From contig JAUWKI010000011.1 of assembly GCA_030614255.1 (NCBI GenBank), positions 1 through 39,482 of the forward strand: a DNA stretch of 39,482 bases, in the 5' to 3' direction. The notes under the pieces are model-generated. The model was not told where the DNA came from and did not search any database. It saw only the letters and a list, made by a program, of their open reading frames with translations. This DNA is from Actinomycetes bacterium (lineage in GTDB: Bacteria > Actinomycetota > Aquicultoria > UBA3085 > Oleimmundimicrobiaceae). This document shows positions 10,293 through 19,712 of the stretch, one piece after another (position 1 is the stretch's first letter; each line of letters starts with the position of its first letter). The position numbers and the translations under genes are program-made.

Positions 10293-10874
10293 ATGAGCGA
10301 AAAAAAGAAAGAAAGAATCTTAGAGAGCACAGATAAAAAAATGAAAAAATCAGGCAAGAAAGAAGAAAAAAGGAAAAAAGAGAGTATATCTCTTAAGGAC
10401 CAGCTAAAAAAGAAGGAAGAGGAAATCGCGGCACATATTAATATATTGAAACATCTTCAGGCTGAATTTGAGAATTATAAAAAAAGAATCATCAGGGAAC
10501 AGACCGGTTTCTTGGAGTTTGCCTCCAAGGGTATCATCGCAAAGATGTTACCGGTCTTAGATAATTTTGAGAGGGCTTTGAACTCTGCTCATGAGCCGAA
10601 TGATTTTGAGGCCTTCAAAAAAGGTGTAGAGATGGTTTATGTTCAATTAGTGGATATTTTAAGTAAGGAAGGATTGAAGGTTGTTGACCCGGTGGACAAA
10701 CAATTTGATCCACGAGAGCATGAAGCAATTATGCAGGTTGAAATGAACGAATGTGAAGAAGGAACAGTAATCGAGGTTCTACAAAAGGGCTATCTCTTAA
10801 AGGAAAAAGTTTTGAGGCCGGCTGTTGTCAAAGTGGCTAAGAACTATAAGTCAGAGATAAAAGAAGACGAATAA
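10293..10874 (+). CDS. grpE: Nucleotide exchange factor GrpE
   Basis: Coiled-coil N-term, LQAEFENYKKRIIREQ, MLPVLDNFERAL, VLQKGYLLKEKVLRPAVVKVAK. Confidence 0.96.
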   Translation: MSEKKKERILESTDKKMKKSGKKEEKRKKESISLKDQLKKKEEEIAAHINILKHLQAEFENYKKRIIREQTGFLEFASKGIIAKMLPVLDNFERALNSAHEPNDFEAFKKGVEMVYVQLVDILSKEGLKVVDPVDKQFDPREHEAIMQVEMNECEEGTVIEVLQKGYLLKEKVLRPAVVKVAKNYKSEIKEDE

Positions 10875-10939
10875 ACATAGAGAAAAAGATGGGTTAAAAA
10901 ATTAGAGAAAGCAAATAAAAAATGAAAGATTGAGCTACT

Positions 10940-12046
10940 ATGGCTAATCGAAAACGTAAAGATTATTACGAAATATTAGGTGTAAACAAAAGCGCGACTC
11001 AAGATGATATAAAGAAAGCTTATCGGAAGCTTGCGCGCAAATATCATCCCGATAAAGTTTCTAAGGGTGAGAAGAAGCAGGCTGAGGAGAAATTCAAAGA
11101 GATTTCTGAAGCATATGAGATTTTAGGAGATCCCAAAAAAAGGCAGGAATACGATCAAAGTGTGCGCTTTTTCGAGTCGGGTTTTCAACCAGGAGCGGAT
11201 TTTGGTTCCGGTCAGTCATTTGGTGACTTCAGCCAATTTTCTGATATCTTTGATCTTTTTGGAATGGGAAAGAGGGGGCGAGGTTATGAAGCGCCCGAAA
11301 GAGGTCGGGATCTCCAATACAACGTTCAACTCTCCTTTGACCAAGCTTTAAAGGGTGCGGCTATCAAACTTAATATTGTTCGCGAAGACGTGTGCTCAAA
11401 TTGCGGGGGAACCGGGGCAAAACCGGGGACTTATCCGAAAAAATGTCCTACATGTGGGGGAAGAGGACAAATAGCCCAAAACCAAGGTTTTTTCAGTATT
11501 AGCAGACCATGTCCGAAGTGTTTGGGTCGAGGAGTCGTAATTGATACCCCATGTCCCACTTGCCGGGGGACCGGGCGAGCCAAAAAAGGTGAACCTATTA
11601 CGGTTAAGGTACCTGCTGGTGTTACGGATGGCTCGAGAATCAGATATCCAAGTAAAGGGGAGGCGGGTCTCAGAGGGGGTCCTCTTGGAGATTTATATAT
11701 AATTACCATAATAAAACCACACGCGATATTTAAGCGAGATGGGAGCAATCTTTCACTGGATTTGCCGATAACCTTCACGGAAGCGGTTTTGGGAACCAAA
11801 GTGAAAGTTCCCACAACGAATAGGCCTGTTTCTTTGAAAATACCCGCAGGGACCCAAGATGGCCAGATTTTTAGATTGAAGGGCAAAGGGGCTCCCCGAC
11901 TTAAGGGATTGGGCAAAGGTGATATGTTGATAAAGGTTAAAGTGATTGTTCCAAAGAAACTTAACAGCGAAGAGAAGAAGCTTTTGAAAATATTTGCGGA
12001 AAAATATGGAGACAGTCCAAGAGGACACCTGGAAAAGTTCATGTAA
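10940..12046 (+). CDS. dnaJ: Chaperone protein DnaJ
   Basis: J domain with HPD, G/F region, four zinc-binding Cys motifs ([32 protein letters not shown]). Confidence 0.97.
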   Translation: MANRKRKDYYEILGVNKSATQDDIKKAYRKLARKYHPDKVSKGEKKQAEEKFKEISEAYEILGDPKKRQEYDQSVRFFESGFQPGADFGSGQSFGDFSQFSDIFDLFGMGKRGRGYEAPERGRDLQYNVQLSFDQALKGAAIKLNIVREDVCSNCGGTGAKPGTYPKKCPTCGGRGQIAQNQGFFSISRPCPKCLGRGVVIDTPCPTCRGTGRAKKGEPITVKVPAGVTDGSRIRYPSKGEAGLRGGPLGDLYIITIIKPHAIFKRDGSNLSLDLPITFTEAVLGTKVKVPTTNRPVSLKIPAGTQDGQIFRLKGKGAPRLKGLGKGDMLIKVKVIVPKKLNSEEKKLLKIFAEKYGDSPRGHLEKFM

Positions 12047-12059
12047 ACACATTGCTTAA

Positions 12060-12470
12060 ATGAGGGACGAAATGATGGTGAAGAAAGAGGGAAAAGGTCT
12101 TTATATGATAAGTGTGGCGGCTAAGCTTGCGGGGATGCATCCGCAAACCCTAAGAATGTATGAGCAAAAAGAGTTAATCTACCCAAGCAGGAGCATTGGT
12201 AGCACGCGGCTCTATTCGGATGAAGATATAGATAGGTTGAAGTATATCCAGAAACTGACCCAGGCTTTTGGCATAAATCTTGCGGGTGTGAAGATGATTT
12301 TTGATTTAAATGTCGACTTGGGTCAGCTGCGGAAAAAAATTAGCGAGATGGAAAGACATTTTGATGAGACGCAGAAGGAAATGGAATGCGAGATTGAAAA
12401 AGTGCATAAAAAATACAAAAAAGAGATTGTTCTTATTCCAAAAGGAAAAATCATGAGGCAAAAGGGATAG
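12060..12470 (+). CDS. hspR: MerR-family heat-shock repressor HspR
   Basis: MISVAAKLAGMHPQTLRMYEQKELIYPSRSIGSTRLYSDEDIDRLKYIQ; follows dnaJ. Confidence 0.93.
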   Translation: MRDEMMVKKEGKGLYMISVAAKLAGMHPQTLRMYEQKELIYPSRSIGSTRLYSDEDIDRLKYIQKLTQAFGINLAGVKMIFDLNVDLGQLRKKISEMERHFDETQKEMECEIEKVHKKYKKEIVLIPKGKIMRQKG

Positions 12471-12484
12471 TGGGGGTGATACAA

Positions 12485-14917
12485 ATGTTTGAACAATTTA
12501 CCGAAAAAGCGCGTGAAGCTATCGCGGTAGCGCAAGATGCTTTGCGACGAACCAACCAAAATCAGATGGGCACGGAGCATTTATTGCTCGGACTTTTTGC
12601 TCAAACTGACGGAATCATATCTCAAATCTTTTCGCTCTTAGGAACCGATATCGGCGAGGCAAGAATAAGAATAAATGATGTGGTTGAATTGAGACGCAAA
12701 GAAAAATCACAGAGTTTTGTCGAACAAATTCTTCTTACGCCGAGACTTAAAAAAGCGGTTGATGTTGCAACCGAGGAAGCCAAAAAACTTGGGGACAATT
12801 ATATCGGTACGGAGCATCTGCTTCTGGGGGTTTTAAAGGAGGGCGAAGGTGCTGGGGCCGTAGTCTTAAATGAACTCGGTTTTACTGAAGATAAAATATA
12901 TGGGGCCTTGCGGCAGATACGACAGGGTGGGATGAGTGATGAGGTTCTTAGTTCCCCAAAAAAGATGCTTAAAAAATATAGCAGAGACCTTACCGAACTT
13001 GCAAAAGAAGGTAAGTTAGATCCTGTAATAGGTAGAGATGAAGAGATTAAAAGAGTTATCCAGATTCTTTCTCGAAGGACCAAAAATAATCCTGTCTTAA
13101 TTGGTGAGCCCGGGGTTGGTAAGACCGCGATAATTGAGGGATTGGCTCAAAAAATTGTTAACAACGAGGTGCCTGAGCTTTTAAAAGAAAAGCAAGTTGT
13201 TGCTCTTGACCTCGGTAGCTTGGTCGCCGGTGCTAAATATAGAGGCGAATTTGAGGAGCGCTTAAAAGGTGTAATAGACGAAATAAAGAAGGCGTCAGGG
13301 GAGATAATTCTATTCATCGACGAACTCCATAACGTTATTGGAGCGGGTGCTGCTGAAGGAGCTTTGGATGCTTCGAGCATGCTAAAACCGGCGCTTGCGC
13401 GTGGTGAGTTACAGTGTGTGGGCGCAACGACTCTCGATGAATTCAGGAAACATGTTGAAAAAGATGCTGCTTTGGAACGCAGATTCCAGCCGGTGATGGT
13501 CAACGAACCTACTGTTGAGCAGACCATCGAGATACTTAAGGGGTTAAGGGACAGATATGAAACTCATCATAGGATAAAAATAAGTGACGATGCATTGGAA
13601 GCAGCAGCCAAACTTTCTCATCGTTATGTAGCCGATAGATTCTTGCCCGATAAAGCAGTCGATCTTGTCGATGAGGCTGCTTCAAAACTGAGACTTGAAT
13701 CGATAATGCTTCCACCCGATTTGCGCAAGTTGGAAAATAAGTTTGTGGAGTTGACCAAAGAGGGGGAGGCGGCTGTTCAATCGAGGGAGTATGAGAAAGC
13801 AGCCAAAATAAGGGATGAGACGGATGAAATTCAAAAGGAACTGACTGAAAAAAAGGAAAAGTGGTTAACCGGGAAGGGCCTTAAGAGCGCTACGGTAAAC
13901 GCGGAGCATATAGCTGAGATTGTGTTTAGCTGGACGGGTATTCCTGTGACGAGAATGATGGAAGATGAGATGGAAAAATTAATTAGAATGGAAGAAGAAA
14001 TTCACCAGAGGGTTATCGGTCAAGATGAAGCCGTGAGATGCATTTCGGAGGCTATTAGACGAGCGAGAGCAGGCCTTAAGAGTCCAAAACTTCCCATCGG
14101 TTCATTTATTTTCCTTGGGCCAACCGGTGTTGGAAAGACCGAGCTAAGCAAGGCCTTAGCCGAATTTCTTTTTGACGATGAGAATGCTCTTATAAGAATT
14201 GATATGTCTGAATATCAAGAGAAGCACACTGTTTCAAGACTTGTTGGCGCACCACCGGGTTATATTGGTTATGAGGAGGGCGGTCAATTAACAGAAGCAG
14301 TAAGACGTCGGCCTTATTCGGTTATTTTGCTTGATGAAATTGAGAAGGCGCACTACGATATATTTAATATTCTTCTTCAGATATTGGATGATGGGCGTTT
14401 GACCGATGCCCAGGGTCGCACTGTCAATTTTAAAAACACGGTGATAATAATGACCTCAAATATCGGGGCACGCCTTATTCAAAAAGGTCGTGGCCTGGGG
14501 TTTGCAGGCGAGCAGGAAGAGGTACAGTCTTACGAAGAAATGAAGAAGGCAATAATAGGTGAGTTGAAGAAGAGTTTCCGCCCGGAATTTCTTAATCGTA
14601 TAGATGAGGTAATCGTTTTCCATCAACTAACTCAAAAGGAAATCCTCGCAATCGTCGATTTGATGTTCGAACAGCTGCGTCAGCAACTTAAAGAGCGTGA
14701 TATGGATATAGAGATTACGAAAGATGCCAAAGAGCTTCTGGCCAAAGAGGGCTACGACCCTCTGTTGGGAGCCCGCCCTCTACATAGGGCGATTCAACGG
14801 CTTGTTGAGAACCCTATTTCCTCAGAGATCATTCGAGGCAAGTTTAACGAGGGTGATGTTGTCAAGGTTGGCCTAAAAGACGGCGAACTTACTTTTTCCA
14901 AGAAAAAGAAAGGTTAG
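12485..14917 (+). CDS. clpC: ATP-dependent Clp protease ATP-binding subunit ClpC
   Basis: [18 protein letters not shown]-term repeats, two AAA+ modules, UVR-like [18 protein letters not shown]; start corrected to ATG 12485. Confidence 0.95.
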   Translation: MFEQFTEKAREAIAVAQDALRRTNQNQMGTEHLLLGLFAQTDGIISQIFSLLGTDIGEARIRINDVVELRRKEKSQSFVEQILLTPRLKKAVDVATEEAKKLGDNYIGTEHLLLGVLKEGEGAGAVVLNELGFTEDKIYGALRQIRQGGMSDEVLSSPKKMLKKYSRDLTELAKEGKLDPVIGRDEEIKRVIQILSRRTKNNPVLIGEPGVGKTAIIEGLAQKIVNNEVPELLKEKQVVALDLGSLVAGAKYRGEFEERLKGVIDEIKKASGEIILFIDELHNVIGAGAAEGALDASSMLKPALARGELQCVGATTLDEFRKHVEKDAALERRFQPVMVNEPTVEQTIEILKGLRDRYETHHRIKISDDALEAAAKLSHRYVADRFLPDKAVDLVDEAASKLRLESIMLPPDLRKLENKFVELTKEGEAAVQSREYEKAAKIRDETDEIQKELTEKKEKWLTGKGLKSATVNAEHIAEIVFSWTGIPVTRMMEDEMEKLIRMEEEIHQRVIGQDEAVRCISEAIRRARAGLKSPKLPIGSFIFLGPTGVGKTELSKALAEFLFDDENALIRIDMSEYQEKHTVSRLVGAPPGYIGYEEGGQLTEAVRRRPYSVILLDEIEKAHYDIFNILLQILDDGRLTDAQGRTVNFKNTVIIMTSNIGARLIQKGRGLGFAGEQEEVQSYEEMKKAIIGELKKSFRPEFLNRIDEVIVFHQLTQKEILAIVDLMFEQLRQQLKERDMDIEITKDAKELLAKEGYDPLLGARPLHRAIQRLVENPISSEIIRGKFNEGDVVKVGLKDGELTFSKKKKG

Positions 14918-14934
14918 CTTGGCCGCTGGTAGGC

Positions 14935-15205
14935 ATGGTGTGCACCCACTCAGTCGGCTCTCTCATTACGAAAAACTTCTTTTTTTGTGGCTCTCACTGG
15001 AGACTCTGCTTGCGCCCGCCTCTGGAGGGTTGCTGTCCCCCCGGCCCACGGGGTGTTAAAAACTAAAAGCAAGAGATAGCTTCGGTCGAAACCCCGCCTC
15101 GTCGATTGTTTGTCAGCACTCTCATATGCTCGCCCACCTCCCCACCTGCCTACGCCTATTATGCCGTTAGGCATTGGCGGGCAGGTGGAGGGTCGCCCAC
15201 GAACA
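14935..15205. repeat. GC-rich noncoding block, candidate interspersed repeat
   Basis: Sharp composition change; runs CCCCCC; terminal inverted segments CCTCCCCACCTGCC / GGCAGGTGGAGG (~15145-15192); no convincing ORF. Confidence 0.45.
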
Positions 15206-15336
15206 ACCCCCCGGTTAGAAGAACTAATGACTCTTGACTAGCGAAGCGGTTGATTTTTGACTTTCTCCATACTCTATATTCCATATTCAACTTTCCCCTC
15301 TACCCCTGCCTGCCGGTAGACACGGTCGGGGCTGCA

Positions 15337-15387
15337 AGCACAGCTCTCGCCAGATGCTGGTCTGTATCAGATATCAGGCAAACTCCC
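15337..15387 (+). repeat. Left copy of 51-bp inverted repeat
   Basis: AGCACAGCTCTCGCCAGATGCTGGTCTGTATCAGATATCAGGCAAACTCCC; reverse complement matches 15985-16035 at 49/51. Confidence 0.9.
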
Positions 15388-15503
15388 AACTGATGGGCTG
15401 ATGGCTGTGAGAAACTATTTAAATTAAAGGAATTTGCCTTAATTGACGAAAAGGTAATTATAACAATGAGGTTGATTATAACTTTGAGAAGGAGGTGAAA
15501 GAG

Positions 15504-15887
15504 ATGGAACAAGGACCAGTTGCTCCCCCTCCACAAACTTCGAGTACGGGTATGGACCCAAAGATAGCAGCTTTGCTTTCTTATCTTTTTGGTTGGGTTA
15601 GCGGGCTTATATTCTTTCTTATCGAGAAGGAAGACAAGTATGTGCGGTTCCACGCTATGCAGTCTATACTTCTCAGCGTAGCATGTATTGTGATTATGAT
15701 TGCTTCAAATATTATTCTTGGAATTCTTACAGCTATTGTTGATATCTTTGGGCTACTTTTTTTAGTGGTCAGTCCCTTGCTCAGCATTGGTTTCCTTATT
15801 CTCTGGATTATGCTTATGGTTAAAGCATATTCGGGGGAGAAATGGAAACTTCCCATTATTGGGGATATGGCTGAGAGGTACGCTTAA
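15504..15887 (+). CDS. DUF4870-type small membrane protein
   Basis: KIAALLSYLFGWVSGLIFFLIEKEDKYVRFHAMQSILL...KAYSGEKWKLPIIGDMAERYA; AAGGAGG RBS, ATG 15504. Confidence 0.88.
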   Translation: MEQGPVAPPPQTSSTGMDPKIAALLSYLFGWVSGLIFFLIEKEDKYVRFHAMQSILLSVACIVIMIASNIILGILTAIVDIFGLLFLVVSPLLSIGFLILWIMLMVKAYSGEKWKLPIIGDMAERYA

Positions 15888-15895
15888 GATTTAAA

Positions 15896-15930
15896 AAAGG
15901 AGAGGGATAAAATCCCTCTCCTTTATGTTT
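15896..15930 (+). terminator. Rho-independent terminator after DUF4870 gene
   Basis: AAAGGAGAGGGAT-AAA-ATCCCTCTCCTTTATGTTTTT. Confidence 0.9.
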
Positions 15931-15984
15931 TTCTGTATTTTTCACTAATCTTTATTTTGAGTCAGTGGTCTATGGTCATGAGCA

Positions 15985-16035
15985 GGGAATTTGCCCGATA
16001 TCTGATACAGACCAGCATCTGGCGAGAGCTGTGCT
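15985..16035 (-). repeat. Right copy of 51-bp inverted repeat
   Basis: GGGAATTTGCCCGATATCTGATACAGACCAGCATCTGGCGAGAGCTGTGCT; see 15337-15387. Confidence 0.9.
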
Positions 16036-16059
16036 TTAGCTTGTTTGTTTTTTCATACT

Positions 16060-16371
16060 CTAAACTCTCCGCTCCGTGCTCCACGCTCTACACTTTTAAC
16101 TATGTCTCTATGTGGCCACGTAACTACGTCTCCGTGTTTAACTCTACTCTTTCCCCTATACATACCCTGTTAGTCGGGAGTTTCTTAGTTAGGAGTCGGT
16201 AGTTTATAGTTTGCTGGTTGGCTAGTTAGTTAGTTTGTTGGTTAGTTGGCTGGTTTGCTTATTTTTCCAACTCCAAGCTCTCCGCTCCATACTCTATATG
16301 CTATCTGCCATCTGCCATCAGCCAAATGCTATCTACTATATTTTACTACCGACTCCCCACTCTCCACTAAG
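16060..16371. repeat. Mosaic of degenerate heptanucleotide repeats
   Basis: 16267-16371 reads as 15 consecutive 7-mers (CCAACTC CAAGCTC TCCGCTC CATACTC TATATGC TATCTGC CATCTGC CATCAGC CAAATGC TATCTAC TATATTT TACTACC GACTCCC CACTCTC CACTAAG); related words 16060-16260. Confidence 0.8.
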
Positions 16372-16378
16372 AGACTAA

Positions 16379-17437
16379 TTAGACTTCAATTCGTGCTTTT
16401 AAATCCTCGATTTTCTCTCTAAGCCCCGGGGAAACATGGACGGCACCATCTGAAGTAACTACTATTCCTTCAATCTCATTATTTTCTTTTATGAAGTCCA
16501 TTCCTTTGGGATATCCCATTACGAATATCGCGGTGGATAAAATATCTGCTTCGGCGGCGCCAAGATTAGTTATTATGGTAACGCTTATACATTCGCTTAC
16601 AGGTATTCCCGTCGCTGGATTTAGAATATGATGGTAACGTACCTTGTCTTTTATGAAATATTGCTGGTAATCTCCCGATGTGCTTATGCTTTTATTTGTT
16701 GTAGATATCTTACCCATCAGGTTTTCTTCAGTTTCGCTTGAGCGAGGGTGCTGAATCCCAATTTTCCAAAGACTGTTTCTCGCCTTAAATCCCATCACCT
16801 TAGTTGTGCTTCCTGTTGTGATAAGAGCGCCGGTTACCCCTTCTTTTTCCAGTATATCCATGGCTCTATCTACGGCATAACCTTTTGCTACTCCGCCAAA
16901 GTCCATCTTCATACCATCTTTTAGAAAAGAGATAGCATTCTCATCCTTATTTAATTCAACGAAGCGATAGTCTACTAAAGGTAAACTTACTTCCATTTCG
17001 GATTCGGTAGGCATTTTTTCCTTCCCAAAGTTCCATAGGTCGGTTAGCACGCCAATTGTTGGGTCGAAGGTACCACTGGTTTTGCCTGCATAAGCTAAGG
17101 AAAGGGATATTATTTCAATCATGTCATCCGAAATTTTTACAGGTTTCTCTCTCACTGCGTTATTTATCTTTGAAATTTCGCTTTTTTCATCATAGAAATT
17201 CATCGAGCTATCAATTCGTTTAATCTCCATCATTGCCTTATCGACCGCTCTTTCAACCTTACCGTTGCTCTCTCCATAGGCCTTTATAGTTACATATGTA
17301 TCCATTACGGTATCTTCTTTGATGTAGGGGTTGTTAACATAAGCTCGTTCTTTTGCTATCCAAACCCAGCTTACGAGGATTATGATTCCAATTAATGCAA
17401 TTATTTCGAAAACTCTTCTTAGTTTCATTTTCTCCAT
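16379..17437 (-). CDS. apbE: FAD:protein FMN transferase (ApbE family)
   Basis: VMDTYVTIKAYGES, FDPTIGVLTDLWNFG, MKMDFGGVAKGYAVDRAMDIL, HHILNPATGIP. Confidence 0.94.
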   Translation of the reverse strand: MEKMKLRRVFEIIALIGIIILVSWVWIAKERAYVNNPYIKEDTVMDTYVTIKAYGESNGKVERAVDKAMMEIKRIDSSMNFYDEKSEISKINNAVREKPVKISDDMIEIISLSLAYAGKTSGTFDPTIGVLTDLWNFGKEKMPTESEMEVSLPLVDYRFVELNKDENAISFLKDGMKMDFGGVAKGYAVDRAMDILEKEGVTGALITTGSTTKVMGFKARNSLWKIGIQHPRSSETEENLMGKISTTNKSISTSGDYQQYFIKDKVRYHHILNPATGIPVSECISVTIITNLGAAEADILSTAIFVMGYPKGMDFIKENNEIEGIVVTSDGAVHVSPGLREKIEDLKARIEV

Positions 17438-17554
17438 CGATTCATTTTTTGTAATGATAGCAAATTTTATCTGTTGGGGCGATTTTCGTTGTTCATTTAT
17501 CTAAATTAAGGTTATAATTTAATTTGTTCCCACTAAATTAAGGGGGGGGCAATC

Positions 17555-18517
17555 ATGAAGGTAGGAGTGCCGCGAGCATTACTATATTATAAGTATTTTC
17601 CTCTCTGGGATACTTTTCTCTCTGAACTTGGTGCAGAAGTAGTATTATCTCCTCGAACGAACAAAAGGATTTTGAATCTTGGCACGGGAGCGGCCGAAAA
17701 TGAAGTTTGTTTGCCCGTAAAGGTTTTTTATGGGCACGTTCTTTCACTTAAGGATAAGGTAGATGCACTTTTTATTCCCAGGGTTGTAAGCGTTGAAGGC
17801 GGGGCTTATACGTGTCCGAAGTTTTTAGGTTTGCCCGATATGATACGGGCACTCGATGTAGATTTGCCGCACATTATTTCCCCCACATTTAATCTCAAAC
17901 TGGGCTTGCGAGAATTTTGTTGTTCAATCTTTGAATTGGGCGGTTATTTCACCAAGAATTTTTATAAGATAATTTCTGCTTTTTACAAAGGTCTGAATAA
18001 GCTCAGAAATTTTGAGGGCCTTATGCAAGACGGCTATTTACTTAATGAGGCGCTGACGGGAAGATTGTCGCCTACTCCCAAGGGGTCGCTTCATATCGGT
18101 GTTGTGGGCCATCCATATAATATTTTCGATTCTTACGTGAACATGAATCTTATTGAGCGCTTAAAAAGAAGGGACATAAAGGTTTTGACCGCGGAGATGA
18201 TAGCTCCCGAAATAATCGATGAAATAGTGTCGAATCTACAAAAAAAACTGTTTTGGACTTATGAAAAGGATGTTGTCGGAGCGGTTTTTCACTGGCTAGA
18301 TACGAAATCTGTCGATGGAATAATTTACGTGCTTTCCTTTGCCTGTGGCCCCGATTCTCTAATTCAGATTCTTATTGAGCATGAGGCTAGAAAGCAGGGT
18401 TTTTCGGTCCCCATTATGCCCATTGTAATTGACGAACATAGCGGTGAAGCTGGGTTAGTTACGCGCCTCGAAGCGTTTACGGATATGATAACACGCAACA
18501 AGGTAGGAAGATTATGA
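17555..18517 (+). CDS. DUF2229/HgdB-like acyl-CoA dehydratase activase-related protein, copy 1
   Basis: MKVGVPRALLYYKYFPLWDTFLSELGAEVVLSPRTNKRIL...ENEVCLPVKVFYGHV; C-term PIVIDEHSGEAGLVTRLEAF. Confidence 0.85.
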   Translation: MKVGVPRALLYYKYFPLWDTFLSELGAEVVLSPRTNKRILNLGTGAAENEVCLPVKVFYGHVLSLKDKVDALFIPRVVSVEGGAYTCPKFLGLPDMIRALDVDLPHIISPTFNLKLGLREFCCSIFELGGYFTKNFYKIISAFYKGLNKLRNFEGLMQDGYLLNEALTGRLSPTPKGSLHIGVVGHPYNIFDSYVNMNLIERLKRRDIKVLTAEMIAPEIIDEIVSNLQKKLFWTYEKDVVGAVFHWLDTKSVDGIIYVLSFACGPDSLIQILIEHEARKQGFSVPIMPIVIDEHSGEAGLVTRLEAFTDMITRNKVGRL

Positions 18518-19608
18518 AAATAACATTTCCGCACATGGGGACCTTGGATATCGTTCTTTCAGACCTTTTTTCTCGCCTTGATGTTGATTTTGTCGTCCCT
18601 CCCAAAACTACCACTAAAACAGTTAATTTGGGAGTTAAGCATGCACCGGAGTTTGCATGTTTTCCGCTAAAGGTTACAATAGGCAACCTCATTGAGGGAC
18701 TTGAAGCAGGGGCGGACACTATAATTATGGTGGGGGGCACTGGCCCTTGCCGCTTCGGTTTTTACGCGGAGGTCCAAAACAAGATATTGCATGATATCGG
18801 ATACGATTTTGAGATGATTGTGCTTGAACCACCTATGACTGACATAAAAGACTTCATCAAAAAATGTAAGAAAATTGCTCCGAAGAAGTCACTTATACAA
18901 ATTTTTCACGCGGTGCGTGTAGGATGGAAAAAAGCTGTTGCAATCGATGAGGTTGAGAGAGAAACTTTAAAAACAAGAGCCTTTGAAAGAAATTTTGATG
19001 ATACCACAGTCGCTCGCAAGAAAGCTCTAACAGTTCTCGAGCAAGCCGTAACGTCTCTCGAAATAAGAGAAGCGAGGGAAGAGGCCTTATCTTTAATAAA
19101 CAAAGTGGAGAAAGATCACACAAGACGAGCGTTAAAAATCGGTATAGTTGGAGAGTTTTATGTTCTCCTGGAGCCTTATATAAATTTTGATATTGAGAAG
19201 TATTTGGGACAGAAGGCAATTTATCTAGAGCGCCCCGTTTATTTAACTGATTGGATTAGTCCTTCAAAAAATAATCCCGTAATGGGCATAAATAGTGACG
19301 AAATTAAAAAAGCCGCAAAGCCCTATCTTTCGCATTTTGTAGGAGGGGAAGGCCAGGCAACGGTTGGGCACGTTGTGAAATTTGCTGAAGAGGGATTCGA
19401 CGGAATTATTCAACTTTTACCCTTTACATGCATGCCAGAGATAATTGCAAAAAGCATATTGCCAAGAGTTTATAAAGATTTGGACATTCCTGTGCTGACA
19501 CTGGTCATTGATGAGCAAACTGGAAGAGCCGGCATAGTTACTCGTCTTGAAGCTTTCATGGATTTACTTTGGAATAGAAGAAAGAAAAAACTATCGGTTG
19601 TTAGTTAA
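18514..19608 (+). CDS. DUF2229/HgdB-like acyl-CoA dehydratase activase-related protein, copy 2
   Basis: ITFPHMGTLDIVLSDLFSRLDVDFVVPPKTTTKTVNLGVKHAPEFACFPLKVTIGN; C-term LVIDEQTGRAGIVTRLEAFMDLL. Confidence 0.85.
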   Translation: MKITFPHMGTLDIVLSDLFSRLDVDFVVPPKTTTKTVNLGVKHAPEFACFPLKVTIGNLIEGLEAGADTIIMVGGTGPCRFGFYAEVQNKILHDIGYDFEMIVLEPPMTDIKDFIKKCKKIAPKKSLIQIFHAVRVGWKKAVAIDEVERETLKTRAFERNFDDTTVARKKALTVLEQAVTSLEIREAREEALSLINKVEKDHTRRALKIGIVGEFYVLLEPYINFDIEKYLGQKAIYLERPVYLTDWISPSKNNPVMGINSDEIKKAAKPYLSHFVGGEGQATVGHVVKFAEEGFDGIIQLLPFTCMPEIIAKSILPRVYKDLDIPVLTLVIDEQTGRAGIVTRLEAFMDLLWNRRKKKLSVVS

Positions 19609-19610
19609 TA

Positions 19611-19694
19611 GAGTATAGAGTGGTGAGTTTAGAGTATAAAAAAACAAACAAACCAGCCAACAAACTACCGACTCCCCACTATCGACTACCAACT
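19611..19694. repeat. Heptad array, 12 consecutive 7-mers
   Basis: GAGTATA GAGTGGT GAGTTTA GAGTATA AAAAAAC AAACAAA CCAGCCA ACAAACT ACCGACT CCCCACT ATCGACT ACCAACT. Confidence 0.85.
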
Positions 19695-19712
19695 AAACAG
19701 AGGTGATTAACT

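Noticed and set aside
14950-15174. 74-aa minus-strand ORF as a real gene
   Set aside because: Lies in the GC-rich repeat-like block, Arg/Gly-biased, no RBS or recognizable family.
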